A DNA stretch of 64,000 nucleotides from Granulicella sp. L56 (GCF_009765835.1 NZ_LMUS01000006.1:1818438-1882437), one strand, 5' to 3'; shown: positions 55,003 to 63,957, counted from the first letter of the stretch. The notes: generated by a model from the letters alone, not told the origin. Numbers and translations: made by a program.

Positions 55003-56169
55003 TCAAAATCTTCCCTGCGAATCTTCTGCGATCGCTTCATCCGGCATCTGCAATGGCTGTACCGCCATCACGTCCAGGCGTTGAAGCACCTTGCGCGCCA
55101 GCCCGGTCAGCGGCACTGAACTTAATTTACTCGTCCGCGTCCAATGAAGATCGGTCTTCGCAGCAGGCACTGCCTTGCGCAGGCCACGGTCTTGCGGACC
55201 ACGCGCTGCATACACTTGAACATAATAGTTCGTGTTCGTAATCGAATGGCGCAGGCGCAGGATCGGCTCGCGCGCTTCAAGCGCGTCTTGCGGCAGCGGA
55301 GGCAGCTCATACATCCCCGGCATCAGGCTCGCCTCTCGGTCCCGTTGCTCCAGCAGAACTTCGGTTGCCGTACCGCTCTTTCGCAAGCTCAGCAGGTAGG
55401 CCGCCGGGAGGCTGCGCTGCAATGCTCTTGGCTGGGTCAGATGCTCGCCGCGCGTCTTGCACATCGAGTAGACCGGACAAGGCAGGCAGAGTGGACCACG
55501 CGGCAGGCATATCGTAGCGCCTAACTCCATCATGGCCTGATTGTGGTCTCCCGCTGCGTTGTGTTGCTCTGCGACTCTTCGCCTCGGCACCAGCGCGTTG
55601 GCCTGCGCCAGCACGAACGCACGAGATGCAGCAGTGTTCTCTTCAGGCCGTCCCGTCAGACGCAGTAGCACACGCTCCACGTTGCCATCGACGACGGCGA
55701 TACTTTCGCCAAAGGCAATGCTCGCAATCGCCGCGCAGGTGTATTCACCGATGCCCGGGAGCGTGCGCAGGGCAGTCGAAGTATTCGGCAGCACGCCCTC
55801 CAGCTCCGAAGTCACAAATTTTGCCGCACGGTGCAGCATCCGCGCGCGGCGATAGTAGCCCAGGCCCGACCACGCAGCCAGTACCTCCGGCTCCGGCGCC
55901 AGCGCCAGCGCCAGCATGGAGGGAAACCGCTGCAAAAATCTGTCGTAGTGTTCGATCACCGCTGCAACCCGCGTCTGTTGCAGCATCACCTCCGAAACCC
56001 ATGTTCGATAAGGATCGTTGACGCCTCGCCATGGCAGAGTACGCGCGTGGCCGCGATACCAGTTCATCAACTTGCGACGAAAGAGGTTTACATCCAAATC
56101 CGATTCGCCTGCAGCCTCCGGCAGAGGCGCAGGGTCGTTTCCGCGTTCGGTATTCGAATGTTTCCGCAT
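55003..56169 (-). CDS. mutY: A/G-specific adenine DNA glycosylase
   Basis: The product has 388 residues from ATG 56169 (MRKHSNTERG). The longer open frame up to 56436 overlaps the divergent gene and has an unnatural Arg/Gly-rich leader. WVSEVMLQQTRV contains the catalytic Glu60, LPGIGEYTCAAIASIAFG is the helix-hairpin-helix, and VVDGNVERVLLRL supplies Asp161. The [4Fe-4S] cysteines are spaced C-x6-C-x2-C-x5-C (CLPRGPLCLPCPVYSMC). The C-terminal NUDIX-like domain recognises 8-oxoguanine. It removes adenine opposite 8-oxoG. Confidence 0.94.
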   Translation of the reverse strand: MRKHSNTERGNDPAPLPEAAGESDLDVNLFRRKLMNWYRGHARTLPWRGVNDPYRTWVSEVMLQQTRVAAVIEHYDRFLQRFPSMLALALAPEPEVLAAWSGLGYYRRARMLHRAAKFVTSELEGVLPNTSTALRTLPGIGEYTCAAIASIAFGESIAVVDGNVERVLLRLTGRPEENTAASRAFVLAQANALVPRRRVAEQHNAAGDHNQAMMELGATICLPRGPLCLPCPVYSMCKTRGEHLTQPRALQRSLPAAYLLSLRKSGTATEVLLEQRDREASLMPGMYELPPLPQDALEAREPILRLRHSITNTNYYVQVYAARGPQDRGLRKAVPAAKTDLHWTRTSKLSSVPLTGLARKVLQRLDVMAVQPLQMPDEAIAEDSQGRF

Positions 56170-56229
56170 GGATGCCAGTCTATCGTCTGCTGTCACGGAT
56201 CGACACTTAGGCTCTACACTTAAGTCACG

Positions 56230-57597
56230 ATGCCGCAGCCAAAGCCCCCCCTCCAAAGAAGAGATTTCCTCAAGCTGACCGCGCTGGCCACGGGTGCAAG
56301 CATCGTGTCGCCATTCGCTCTTGCTGAAGCTGCCAAGCCCGCAGCCTCGTCCGCGCCTCCCGCCTTCCCGACGAGCGATCCGCGCTGGCAGCGCACCTGG
56401 GACGCCGCTATTGCCGCGCTTGCCGGCAACATTCACACGCTGCCTCGCTATCCGCGTCCCGTCCTCGTCGAAGGCAGCGTCTATCCCGGCATCTGGCAGG
56501 AGTGCGCTCCGCAGGAAGGCCTCGTTTATGGCACGCTGAGCCAGTACATCACTCCAGCCTCAAAGGATGAGGAGCCGTTAAAGGTGGCTCGGAACAACCA
56601 CATGGCCTTCTTCGCGTTGCAGCGCTCCGATGGCCAGTTGCCCTCCTCGGTCAAGTTGTCCGACCCAATCGAAAACGCTGGTGGCTACGGCCAAATCCAG
56701 ATGGTCGTCCCTATCGCCGCCACGGCGTGGGAGCTGTCGCAGCTCACCGGTGACGACGAGCTGCTGGTCTCGGCTTATATCGCGTGCAGCCGCTGGGACG
56801 CATGGCTCCGCGAATACCGCGACACGCGCAAGACCGGTCTCGTGGAAGGCTTCTGCACCTACGACACCGGCCACGATAATAGCCCGCGCTGGAAGGGCAT
56901 TCCCAACCGCTGCCCCGACGCCGATGCGCGCAAGTATCCCGACCTGCCGACGATGCCGCGGCTCTGCCCCGACCTCTCAGCCACCGTCTACGGCGCCCGC
57001 ATCGCGCTCGCCCAGATGGCGACCGCGCTCGCCAAGCATAACGAGGCCGACCGCTGGCTGGCCGACGCAGAGGCCATCCGTCGCCTCATCATCGATAAGC
57101 TCTACGACCCCAAGGATGCCGCCTTCTACGATCTTGACGCGCAGAACAACTTCGTTCGCGTACGCTCCGACGTCATCAGCCGTGTCCTCGGCGAACATGT
57201 GCTCAAACCCTCCGATCCGAAAGATGCCGCTATCTTCGATGCCGTCTGGACACGCCAGATCCACAACCCTAAGGCGTTCTGGGCACCGTATCCGCTCACG
57301 TCCATCGCCATGGACGACCCCAGCTTCGTGCGCCCTATCCCGCGCAACAGTTGGGGCGGAGCCACGCAGGCACTCACTGCTCTGCGCGCACCGCGCTGGA
57401 TGAGCTTCTACGGCAAGCAGGCCGAGCTGAACCACCTGATGATGCAATGGTGCGAGGCCATCAGCCGCCACACCGAGTTCCGCCAGCAGATGGACCCCCT
57501 CAGCGGAGACTTCACCCAGGCCGATCCCAGCGGCTACTCGCCCGCCGCGCTCGTCTACCTCGACTTCATCCATCGGCTCGGCAAATCTGCCGTATGA
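56230..57597 (+). CDS. Tat-exported (alpha/alpha)6-barrel glycoside hydrolase, GH37/GH63-like
   Basis: The product has 455 residues. The Tat signal is QRRDFLKLTALATGASIVSP, cleaved near ALAEA. The helical barrel has WQECAPQEGLVYGTLSQYI, YGQIQMVVPIAATAWEL, GLVEGFCTYDTGHDNSPRW and YPLTSIAMDD. The late signatures are NSWGGATQALTAL and GDFTQADPSGYSPAALVYLDF, which resemble the mannosylglycerate/trehalase-type clan (GH63/GH37 and MGH1-like). Several acidic residues could be catalytic; the substrate is not evident. It is divergent from mutY and is followed after 27 bases by an HTH-TOBE gene. Confidence 0.72.
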   Translation: MPQPKPPLQRRDFLKLTALATGASIVSPFALAEAAKPAASSAPPAFPTSDPRWQRTWDAAIAALAGNIHTLPRYPRPVLVEGSVYPGIWQECAPQEGLVYGTLSQYITPASKDEEPLKVARNNHMAFFALQRSDGQLPSSVKLSDPIENAGGYGQIQMVVPIAATAWELSQLTGDDELLVSAYIACSRWDAWLREYRDTRKTGLVEGFCTYDTGHDNSPRWKGIPNRCPDADARKYPDLPTMPRLCPDLSATVYGARIALAQMATALAKHNEADRWLADAEAIRRLIIDKLYDPKDAAFYDLDAQNNFVRVRSDVISRVLGEHVLKPSDPKDAAIFDAVWTRQIHNPKAFWAPYPLTSIAMDDPSFVRPIPRNSWGGATQALTALRAPRWMSFYGKQAELNHLMMQWCEAISRHTEFRQQMDPLSGDFTQADPSGYSPAALVYLDFIHRLGKSAV

Positions 57598-57624
57598 CCC
57601 AATAAAGTGCTAAAACTATAGGCC

Positions 57625-58050
57625 ATGCCAACGACGAGCCAAATGCTGACACCGCGTGAAGCGGCAAGAATGCTAGGCATCAGTTATCCGACGATCAAGC
57701 AGTGGATACTGGGTGGTAAGTTGAAGACCGTTCAAACCCCCGGCGGTCATCATCGCATCGCCGAGACCACCCTGCGGCCATTTCTGGCCAAAGACAGCGC
57801 GAAGCCCGAGCTGAAGTCACGCGAGCGCTATCGGCGCGTCAGTGGAAGAAACCAGCTTTCGGGCAAGGTTGTCAGCATTCGCATCGAAGGATTGCTCGCC
57901 GAGGTCGTGCTTGCCGTTGGAGACTCGCATATAACGGCAATCATCACGGCAAATGCCGTGCGCGAGCTTCAGTTGAAGAAGGGTGACACCGCAGCCGCTC
58001 TTATCAAGTCAACCGACGTGATGATCGAGCGGCTCGATGAACTTCCATAG
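57625..58050 (+). CDS. HTH (excisionase/MerR-like) protein with molybdate-binding-type TOBE domain
   Basis: The product has 141 residues. The N-terminal HTH reads LTPREAARMLGISYPTIKQW followed by GKLKTVQTPGGHHRI (recognition helix and wing). Residues 73-139 form a TOBE/MopI-like beta domain (GRNQLSGKVVSIRIEGLLAEVVL, ITANAVRELQLKKGD, ALIKSTDVMIERL). This domain pair is the short molybdate-responsive regulator type. No mod transport genes are in the window. It lies 27 bases after the glycosidase gene. Confidence 0.83.
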   Translation: MPTTSQMLTPREAARMLGISYPTIKQWILGGKLKTVQTPGGHHRIAETTLRPFLAKDSAKPELKSRERYRRVSGRNQLSGKVVSIRIEGLLAEVVLAVGDSHITAIITANAVRELQLKKGDTAAALIKSTDVMIERLDELP

Positions 58051-58133
58051 AATCCGCCTAAAACTCTAGCCTCATCTAAACCCAGACACCACGTCCTCTC
58101 GACCGAAGGGTCGCGCTCTTGCCATCACAAAAG

Positions 58134-58181
58134 CACGTCATCTCGACCGGAGCGAAGCGCAGTGGAGAGACCCCTGTATTT
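58134..58181 (-). repeat. Dispersed intergenic repeat, family A, copy 3 (inverted)
   Basis: This is the reverse complement of copy 1 with few changes (CACGTCATCTCGACCGGAGC ... GAGACCCCTGTATTT). A partial second unit (ACGTCCTCTCGACCGAAGGG) lies at 58091-58110. It fills the 191-base gap between the HTH-TOBE gene and the convergent L,D-transpeptidase. Confidence 0.8.
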
Positions 58182-58241
58182 TGTCTTTGTTCCAACCACT
58201 GGTCTTCAAAAGAAGCGATCAGCCACCAGCGCTCCACAGCC

Positions 58242-60029
58242 TCAAACAGTATCTCCAGGCTTGGTCTTGGGGACCACCGGCTCCGGCTTCACCGGGTACG
58301 GTGGTCCCTTCTCGATCACCGTTTGCAGATCGGCGTCATAGCCATAGATGTCGTCGAAGAAGTGCACCTCGCCATCGTCTTCCACCTCAGCCGTGACATA
58401 AAAGATCACAATCGGAATCGGCGTCTTCAGTAACACGGTTCGATTGTTCTGTGTCTCGTCGCTGAACGCAGCCTGAACTTTGTCCATGTCCCAAGGCTGC
58501 TTGTCCTTGTCCGGCTGCTCGTTGAGCACCCACACTGCCAGATCGGCTGGCTTCTGCACACGAATGCAACCATGACTGAAGTCGCGCCGCGAGCGGTCGA
58601 ACAGATATGGCGCAGGCGTCGAGTGCAGGTAGATGTCGTACTGGTTGGGGAACATGAACTTCACCAGTCCCAGCGAATTCTTCGGTCCCGGCTTCTCCCT
58701 CACCAGCACCCCACCCTGGCCCACCTGCTTGGCCGTGTAGTGCGTTAGCACCTCATGCTTGCCATTGGTTACCTCGAAGTTATGTTTGTCCAGATAGCCG
58801 GGGTCCGCTGCGACATGTGGAGCCAGCTCCTTCTTGGCGATATCCACCGGCACATTCCAGTAAGGCCGAAACACCAGATACCGCATCATGTGCGCAAAGA
58901 CCGGCGTCTGGTGTTCGCCGACCACCTTGCCGACCACCACCTTCATCTTGAAGTCGAGCTTGTGATCGGGCGTATATCCGCGCAGCACAAATTCCGGCAG
59001 GTTCACCATCAGAGGAGCGTTCACATACTGGTCCGGCAGCCACCGCCAGCGCTCCAGCGCGTCCTGTAACTGCACCACGCGCTCACTCAGCGGAACGTTC
59101 AGCGACTTGACCGTCTGCGGCCCCAGCTTGCCGTTCTCTTCGATCCCATGCCGATGCTGATATTGCTTCACCGCCTCGGAAAGCTCAGCCGTAAAGACGT
59201 GTGGCACTGGCTTGTCATCAGAATTCGCTCTGCTATCAGAGTCGTCAACAGCGGCAACGTCACCCTCCAGTTGCAGCCGCTTCAGCAGCTCGGGAGCCGC
59301 GGCATAGTGTTCCCCAACCGTCACCGCCTTCTCCACCATCGGTAGCGGTTGCGCGTCGTCGGCCTGCTGCTGCTTTGCCAGATCGAGATAATGTCCCAGC
59401 GCCGCCTCAGTCTGCCGATACTGTTCCGAGTCCGGCTCGACTCCGGCAATCAGCTTCGGCACATCGGTCGCATCGACAACATGGTCGGAGACGAACTCCG
59501 CGAGGTTATATTTCTTCGATTGCACATTGATGTCGAAGTTGAAGTGCGAGGGGTTCACCCGGCCAATCCGCAGGTCGGAGATGTACCGCATCACATTCAC
59601 GGTCATCGCAACATCAAACTCCGAGATTGCGTCCGCGGGCTTCCCTGACAGCTTCTGTACTCGTCCTGCCCACAGCGAAGCGTCGTAGTCCTCAGGGGCT
59701 AGCCCTTTACTCGCGGCATCTTTGAATTGCTCGATAAAGGCCAGTGCGGTCGCCGTCGGCTTGCCATCGCGCGTCCACGCCAGCTCATAGTTGCGATCGT
59801 CGTAGAACGTCGTTACCGCGGTTTGGTAGTCGGAGAAGTTCGGCCAGCGCAGGCTGGGCAGCTTCTTCGTCGCCACCAGCGCCTGCAGATTGCCCGCATA
59901 GTCCGTCGTATTTTCAACCGAAGTCGACTTGCGATGCCGACGGCATCCGCTTGCTAACAGCAAGGTACCAAGAACACATGCAGTACCCACCTTGCGAACC
60001 GAGACTCTCATCATTTGCGGCTGGACCAT
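58242..60029 (-). CDS. L,D-transpeptidase of the YcbB/LdtD type, lipoprotein
   Basis: The product has 595 residues. The lipoprotein signal ends LLLASGC (Cys29), followed by a polar linker. An N-terminal scaffold domain (about 45-270) precedes the peptidoglycan-binding helix region (AVKQYQHRHGIEENGKLGPQ, about 295-315). The YkuD catalytic domain has the cysteine in RRDFSHGCIRVQKPADLAVW. The large domain inserted before the active site is typical of YcbB. It forms 3-3 crosslinks in peptidoglycan at the outer face of the inner membrane. The C-terminal 25 residues are Pro/Lys-rich. Confidence 0.9.
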   Translation of the reverse strand: MVQPQMMRVSVRKVGTACVLGTLLLASGCRRHRKSTSVENTTDYAGNLQALVATKKLPSLRWPNFSDYQTAVTTFYDDRNYELAWTRDGKPTATALAFIEQFKDAASKGLAPEDYDASLWAGRVQKLSGKPADAISEFDVAMTVNVMRYISDLRIGRVNPSHFNFDINVQSKKYNLAEFVSDHVVDATDVPKLIAGVEPDSEQYRQTEAALGHYLDLAKQQQADDAQPLPMVEKAVTVGEHYAAAPELLKRLQLEGDVAAVDDSDSRANSDDKPVPHVFTAELSEAVKQYQHRHGIEENGKLGPQTVKSLNVPLSERVVQLQDALERWRWLPDQYVNAPLMVNLPEFVLRGYTPDHKLDFKMKVVVGKVVGEHQTPVFAHMMRYLVFRPYWNVPVDIAKKELAPHVAADPGYLDKHNFEVTNGKHEVLTHYTAKQVGQGGVLVREKPGPKNSLGLVKFMFPNQYDIYLHSTPAPYLFDRSRRDFSHGCIRVQKPADLAVWVLNEQPDKDKQPWDMDKVQAAFSDETQNNRTVLLKTPIPIVIFYVTAEVEDDGEVHFFDDIYGYDADLQTVIEKGPPYPVKPEPVVPKTKPGDTV

Positions 60030-60133
60030 CCTTCAGGCAGCCACTTTGGGTGCCGACTTATTATGCAGGACTTTTCTCAAAACTTAGATGCAAAGTCCGT
60101 AATAATGTCAGGCTGCGTATTCCTGCTTTGGCG

Positions 60134-61354
60134 TTACTGCGCGATCCCCGGCAGCGCTGTCAGGCAGATCACCGCCTGCGTCAGCAACACCATGCCCGTA
60201 AGTCCAAGAAACATCTTCCGCTGCCGCGTCTCGAAGACATCGGAGAACACGCCGCCCAGAAACGTAAACAGAAACGGCAGCGCCCACAGCCACGGCATCG
60301 TCACCACCTGCGTCGTCACCAGCGGAAACAGCACCGCCGCGATCACCAGCGGAGCCGTATTGCCAAAGTAGCGGCAGCGTCGAATCCCCGCATACAACAC
60401 CAGAGCCACGGCCGTCGCCACTACAATCGGCCCATTGGCCACACTGCCGAAGAACCGGCGCACCCGATCAAGCGAGAACCAGAACCGTCCTGCGCCCCCG
60501 GTAAATACATAGCTGAACGGCGCTGGTCGAAACGCATAAAACCCAAATAAAATCACCAGCGAGCCCACTGCGGCAAAGATCAAGATCTGCATCACGTAGC
60601 TGCGCCGCCGCTCGGCCAGATACAGCATCAGCACCAGCGAAGCCACAAAACCGAACATCATCGCCAGCAGATGGGCCGCCGCAGCCAGCCCCATCGCCGC
60701 TGTCAACAGCGCAATCCTCGGCCTCCACTTCCGCCGCGGTCCCTGCATGGCATGAGCAACGCCCATCGCCGTATACACCAGACCGTACAGCCCCCACATG
60801 GCCAGCACCTCATTATTCGGAGTCACCGAATAACGCACGATCTCCGGACAACAGCAGTACAGTCCCAACGCAAAAAATGCGCCTTCATTGCCAAACAATC
60901 GCCGCGTCACCCACCACAGCCCCACGCCCAGCCACATCGCAAAGAAGATGAACGGCAGGTGCAGCAGATACTTCACGCTGCCGATCTCGTGCCGCGCCTC
61001 CCACGTCGAGCCATTCAGCGAGCTGCCCGCATACAGCCGGTTCTCTGGGCTGCGAAGCTTGTCCACGCCCAGCAACGCCAGCCGCTGAGCCGTCAGCGGA
61101 AATCCTGCCACCCGGTAAGCGAACGTGCCGTCTCCGCCTAAATTTCCGCACGTCGTGAAGTATCCAGCCAGCGGCGAAGGCCGCTCCCACATCTCGCGCC
61201 CGCACCGGGCATAGCGATAGTCATGCTCCGAGAGCTCTTGATGGTGCACCACCCAAAGGCACTCCGCCAGAAAAAACAGCAGCAACAGCGCGGCAAGCCG
61301 CTGTGGCCGGCCAATCTGAATCTTCAAAAGCTTCATTTGCTGCGCACCAACCAA
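60134..61354 (-). CDS. Polytopic membrane protein, probable GT-C glycosyltransferase
   Basis: The product has 406 residues and about ten hydrophobic helices. The first periplasmic loop holds HHQELSEHDYRYARCGREMW, similar in position to the acidic loop of PMT/ArnT-like GT-C enzymes. A long loop, GYFTTCGNLGGDGTFAYRVA, follows. No reliable family motif is present, so the assignment is from topology. Two Met codons (61354 and 61336) could start it. It lies 104 bases upstream of the L,D-transpeptidase gene on the same strand. Confidence 0.62.
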   Translation of the reverse strand: MVGAQQMKLLKIQIGRPQRLAALLLLFFLAECLWVVHHQELSEHDYRYARCGREMWERPSPLAGYFTTCGNLGGDGTFAYRVAGFPLTAQRLALLGVDKLRSPENRLYAGSSLNGSTWEARHEIGSVKYLLHLPFIFFAMWLGVGLWWVTRRLFGNEGAFFALGLYCCCPEIVRYSVTPNNEVLAMWGLYGLVYTAMGVAHAMQGPRRKWRPRIALLTAAMGLAAAAHLLAMMFGFVASLVLMLYLAERRRSYVMQILIFAAVGSLVILFGFYAFRPAPFSYVFTGGAGRFWFSLDRVRRFFGSVANGPIVVATAVALVLYAGIRRCRYFGNTAPLVIAAVLFPLVTTQVVTMPWLWALPFLFTFLGGVFSDVFETRQRKMFLGLTGMVLLTQAVICLTALPGIAQ

Positions 61355-61458
61355 ATACCTCCCAGCGATCCTGCTTCCAGATCGCTGTCTTTGATCCTGC
61401 TTAGAATCCTTGCCTTCGACTTTGCTATAAATCTCTTTCTTTATCGTATCGTGAGAGT

Positions 61459-61896
61459 ATGCAGTCGCTTTCCTTTACCCCCGGTCGAGCCTTCCTCTCC
61501 GTCAACTCCCCCACTGTTCCGTGGACCGTCGTCTTCGAGGACGAGGGCGTTGCTGGCTACTTCTATGCCTGCGACCGTTCGCAGGAGAAGCACGAGCACA
61601 GCATCTTCGACGCCATGCTCATCTACAACGTCGCCGCCCTCGCCAAAAGCGACGCCGAGCTTCAGCGCCCCGAACCCGGGCGCATCGCCACCGTCGATTG
61701 GTCGCGCGATGGCCTCCAGGCGGTACTCTACCTTGACGGCACCGCCCAGGCGCTCTTCGACTTTCAGGCACGTTGTGGCTACTGCCGCATGGACTTTCCC
61801 AACTTCATCGCCGAGCAGGGCGACACTTGGCGCAAGTCCAGCCACGCCTGGTCCGAGGCCGCGCTGCAACGCTTCGAGTCTGCGCTCTACGTCTGA
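61459..61896 (+). CDS. DUF2251-like protein
   Basis: The product has 145 residues and is cytosolic. VPWTVVFEDEGVAGYFYACD, DAMLIYNVAALAK, IATVDWSRDGLQAVLYLDG and ALFDFQARCGYCRMDFPNF follow the box order I associate with DUF2251. No catalytic motif is known. The stop codon sits five bases before the left inverted repeat of the element at 61902-62291. Confidence 0.75.
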   Translation: MQSLSFTPGRAFLSVNSPTVPWTVVFEDEGVAGYFYACDRSQEKHEHSIFDAMLIYNVAALAKSDAELQRPEPGRIATVDWSRDGLQAVLYLDGTAQALFDFQARCGYCRMDFPNFIAEQGDTWRKSSHAWSEAALQRFESALYV

Positions 61897-61901
61897 AAAA
61901 A

Positions 61902-61929
61902 GGCAATAAATACGTCGGCTAACCCAAGC
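61902..61929 (+). repeat. Left inverted repeat of the 390-bp element
   Basis: It begins GGCAATAAATACGTCGGCTA. It matches the complement of 62264-62291 except at three bases. Confidence 0.8.
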
Positions 61930-62058
61930 CCGTAAGTATGTGATTTAGGTCTGAGCATGGCAGTTCTGGGTAACCTACCGGCTGGCGGGATTATTGGCGT
62001 AATATCCGGCTCGGTTCTAGAGGCTAGAATCGGGCCTTTCTGCGGTAGCATAGCTGGC

Positions 62059-62202
62059 ATGAAGAAGAAGACAGTCCCACAACTGATTTGGGAAGTGTTC
62101 TCTGTCGGTATTGGCGCGGCTATTCTTCAGGCTATTGCCCGATGGATGCTCCACCGATCTAATGCAACGTGGTTTGCGTTTGGTCTGGGGTTGGCGACTT
62201 GA
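62059..62202 (+). CDS. Possible 47-residue membrane peptide inside the 390-bp element
   Basis: ATG 62059 opens a frame MKKKTVPQLIWEVFSVGIGA, followed by a hydrophobic stretch and a short tail (RWMLHRSNATWFAFGLG). A longer frame from 61957 adds 34 residues. The Lys-rich start and helix look protein-like, but the Shine-Dalgarno is poor and the frame is short, so it could be chance. Confidence 0.35.
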   Translation: MKKKTVPQLIWEVFSVGIGAAILQAIARWMLHRSNATWFAFGLGLAT

Positions 62203-62263
62203 ACGTTCGCCTCCGCCGTGGTATTCACGATTCTCTATCTAAGGTCAAGAAGATCAAAAAAAC

Positions 62264-62291
62264 GCATGGGTTAGCAAACGTATTTATTGCC
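62264..62291 (-). repeat. Right inverted repeat of the 390-bp element
   Basis: Read on the minus strand it begins GGCAATAAATACGTTTGCTA, matching the left repeat at 25 of 28 positions. Confidence 0.8.
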
Positions 62292-62292
62292 C

Positions 62293-62323
62293 AAAAGAGC
62301 GCCGACGTCTCCGTTGGCGCTCT
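62293..62323 (-). terminator. Intrinsic terminator of the GNAT gene
   Basis: On the minus strand AGAGCGCC-A-ACG and CGT-C-GGCGCTCT pair around GAGA, followed by TTTT. It lies 22 bases after the GNAT stop and abuts the 390-bp element. Confidence 0.82.
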
Positions 62324-62344
62324 CCCAGTGGATCTATTCCGGCA

Positions 62345-62887
62345 TCAATCGCGTTTCTGTGTGAGCGAAAGTTCCATGAATACATTCGCTCTCACAAAAG
62401 GCGACGGCCTTGGCGGCAGATGCCGGAATCCTAATGACTCGTACAGATGCACCGCATTGGTGAGCTTGTCGCTGCTCTCCAGCGTAAGCAGCGTTGCCCC
62501 GGCGGCTCGTGCCTGTTCAATGACGTGGCTCAGCAGCTTGCGGCCGATCCCGCGCCCGCGATGCTGCTCATCGACCGCCATCTTGGCTATCTGATAGACG
62601 CCTGCTCCCTCCGGAATCAGCGCGCAACAACCAACCGCGCGTCCATGGACGCAGGCCATGTAGATAAATCCGCCCGGCTCGATGATGTGGCCGATGGGAT
62701 TGCCCAGCATCTCGCGGTCCGGCTCTTCCAAGCCAAAGTATTTGTCGATCCACGCCTCGTTCAACGCACGAAAGGCTGCGGCATCGGCCAGCTTGAACGG
62801 GCGCAACTGAATCGTCTCGTCATGCATGGAAGTATTCTCTCTCGAAGCATGGTCAGGTATGTCGGCGAGGTCGATGGCGAACGGCAT
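62345..62887 (-). CDS. GNAT-family N-acetyltransferase
   Basis: The product has 180 residues from ATG 62887 (with an AGGGGA upstream); Met21 (62827) is an alternative nearer the usual family start. The acetyl-CoA motif is MAVDEQHRGRGIGRKLLSHV, preceded by GVYQIAK and followed by LTLESSDKLTNAVHLYESLGF. The acceptor is unknown. It is divergent from a LysR regulator with 143 bases between starts, a common arrangement for a regulator and its target. Confidence 0.87.
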   Translation of the reverse strand: MPFAIDLADIPDHASRENTSMHDETIQLRPFKLADAAAFRALNEAWIDKYFGLEEPDREMLGNPIGHIIEPGGFIYMACVHGRAVGCCALIPEGAGVYQIAKMAVDEQHRGRGIGRKLLSHVIEQARAAGATLLTLESSDKLTNAVHLYESLGFRHLPPRPSPFVRANVFMELSLTQKRD

Positions 62888-63030
62888 AATGAAGTCCCCT
62901 TAGCCATCAAGCTAAGTTTCCCCAACTCATATGTCCAATATCTTGTTTGTCCGGATTATGATATGAAAAGTCTTGATAAAGATCCCTTCTTCTAAGTTTT
63001 AAGTATTGATAGAGAAACTCCTTTCTTTCT
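62888..63030. promoter_or_regulatory. Divergent GNAT/LysR control region
   Basis: TCATATGTCC near 62938 and GGATTATGATATGA near 62953-62966 form an imperfect dyad. It is a candidate LysR-type site, but this is weak evidence. Confidence 0.35.
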
Positions 63031-63957
63031 ATGGATAGCGATATCGAGCTGCGCCACCTTCGTTACTTCGTCGCCGTCGCCGAAGAGCTTCACTTCGGCC
63101 GCGCCGCCGTCCGGCTGCATCTCGCCCAGCCGCCACTGTCGCAGCAGATCCGCAAGCTCGAAGGGATTCTCGGTTATCCTCTCTTCGTGCGCACCTCGCG
63201 CACGGTCAAGCTCACCGCTGCCGGCGAAGTCTTTCTCGATCGCGCCCGGCGTACTCTGCGCAATGTGAAAGACGACATGGAAGAGGTCCGCAGCATCGGC
63301 CGCGGCGATGTCGGCTCTTTGCGCGTCGGCTTCATCGGCTCCAGTATGTTGACGCCTCTGCCTGCCATGCTGGGCCAGTACCGCAAACAGTATCCAAAGG
63401 TGCAGTTGCAACTGCGCGAGACCTACACCTCGGGCGTTGTGCAGTCACTCAGCAAGGGCACGTTGGACGCAGGGTTTCTACGCGACGGAGACCCCACCGA
63501 AGGCATCGTCACGGAGACGCTCTTCTCCGAGCCCTTCGTCGCCGTGCTTCCGCACACCCATCCGCTGGCCACGCGGACCGGCATCTCTGCGGCACAACTG
63601 TGCGACGAACCCTTCGTCTACTTCTCCCCCGTGGCTGGCACGCTCGCGTACGAAAAGTCGATCTCGCTCTGCGAAGCGCATGGCTTTCGGCCGCGCATCG
63701 TTCAGGAAGCGCCGCAGTGGCTTACGATTCTGCGTCTGGTCGGCGCGGGCCTTGGAGTCACCATCGCACCGGCCTGTGTCCGGCAGATCGCCGCGCCCAA
63801 TATCGTCTGCCTTAACCTGCATGGCGCAAAGGTAAACAGCGACATCGAGCTCGCGTATCAGGCTAACGAGAGCCGCGCCATCGTCAAGGCCTTTGCAGCG
63901 ATCGCCCGCGCCAGCTTCCGCGCCGCACGACATTCAAAAAACAAAGCACGCAGTTAG
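63031..63957 (+). CDS. LysR-family transcriptional regulator
   Basis: The product has 308 residues. The winged HTH spans residues 5-64 (LRHLRYFVAVAEELHFGRAA, HLAQPPLSQQIRKLEGILGYPLF). The periplasmic-binding-like effector domain follows (LRVGFIGSSMLTPLPAML, LPHTHPLATRTGISA, GAGLGVTIAPACV). It resembles the aromatic-degradation or BenM-like branch in its N-terminus, but the inducer is unknown. The last 12 residues are basic. The divergent GNAT gene is the most likely target. Confidence 0.92.
   Translation: MDSDIELRHLRYFVAVAEELHFGRAAVRLHLAQPPLSQQIRKLEGILGYPLFVRTSRTVKLTAAGEVFLDRARRTLRNVKDDMEEVRSIGRGDVGSLRVGFIGSSMLTPLPAMLGQYRKQYPKVQLQLRETYTSGVVQSLSKGTLDAGFLRDGDPTEGIVTETLFSEPFVAVLPHTHPLATRTGISAAQLCDEPFVYFSPVAGTLAYEKSISLCEAHGFRPRIVQEAPQWLTILRLVGAGLGVTIAPACVRQIAAPNIVCLNLHGAKVNSDIELAYQANESRAIVKAFAAIARASFRAARHSKNKARS

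Larger units (their letters stand above)
61902..62291. mobile_element. 390-bp element bounded by 28-bp imperfect terminal inverted repeats (MITE-like)
   Basis: The ends 61902-61929 and 62264-62291 are inverted copies of each other with 25 of 28 bases matching; both begin GGCAATAAATACGT. The interior is markedly AT-richer than the surrounding genes and holds only a 47-codon frame. No transposase is present. A-rich bases flank both ends (AAAA on the left, CAAAAG on the right), so a short target duplication is possible but not certain. The layout fits a small non-autonomous element, or an inverted-repeat-bounded cassette. Confidence 0.55.

Noticed and set aside
56170..56436. N-terminal extension of mutY to 56436
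   Set aside because: It overlaps the start of the divergent glycosidase gene, is Arg/Gly-rich, and ATG 56169 gives a normal MutY start.
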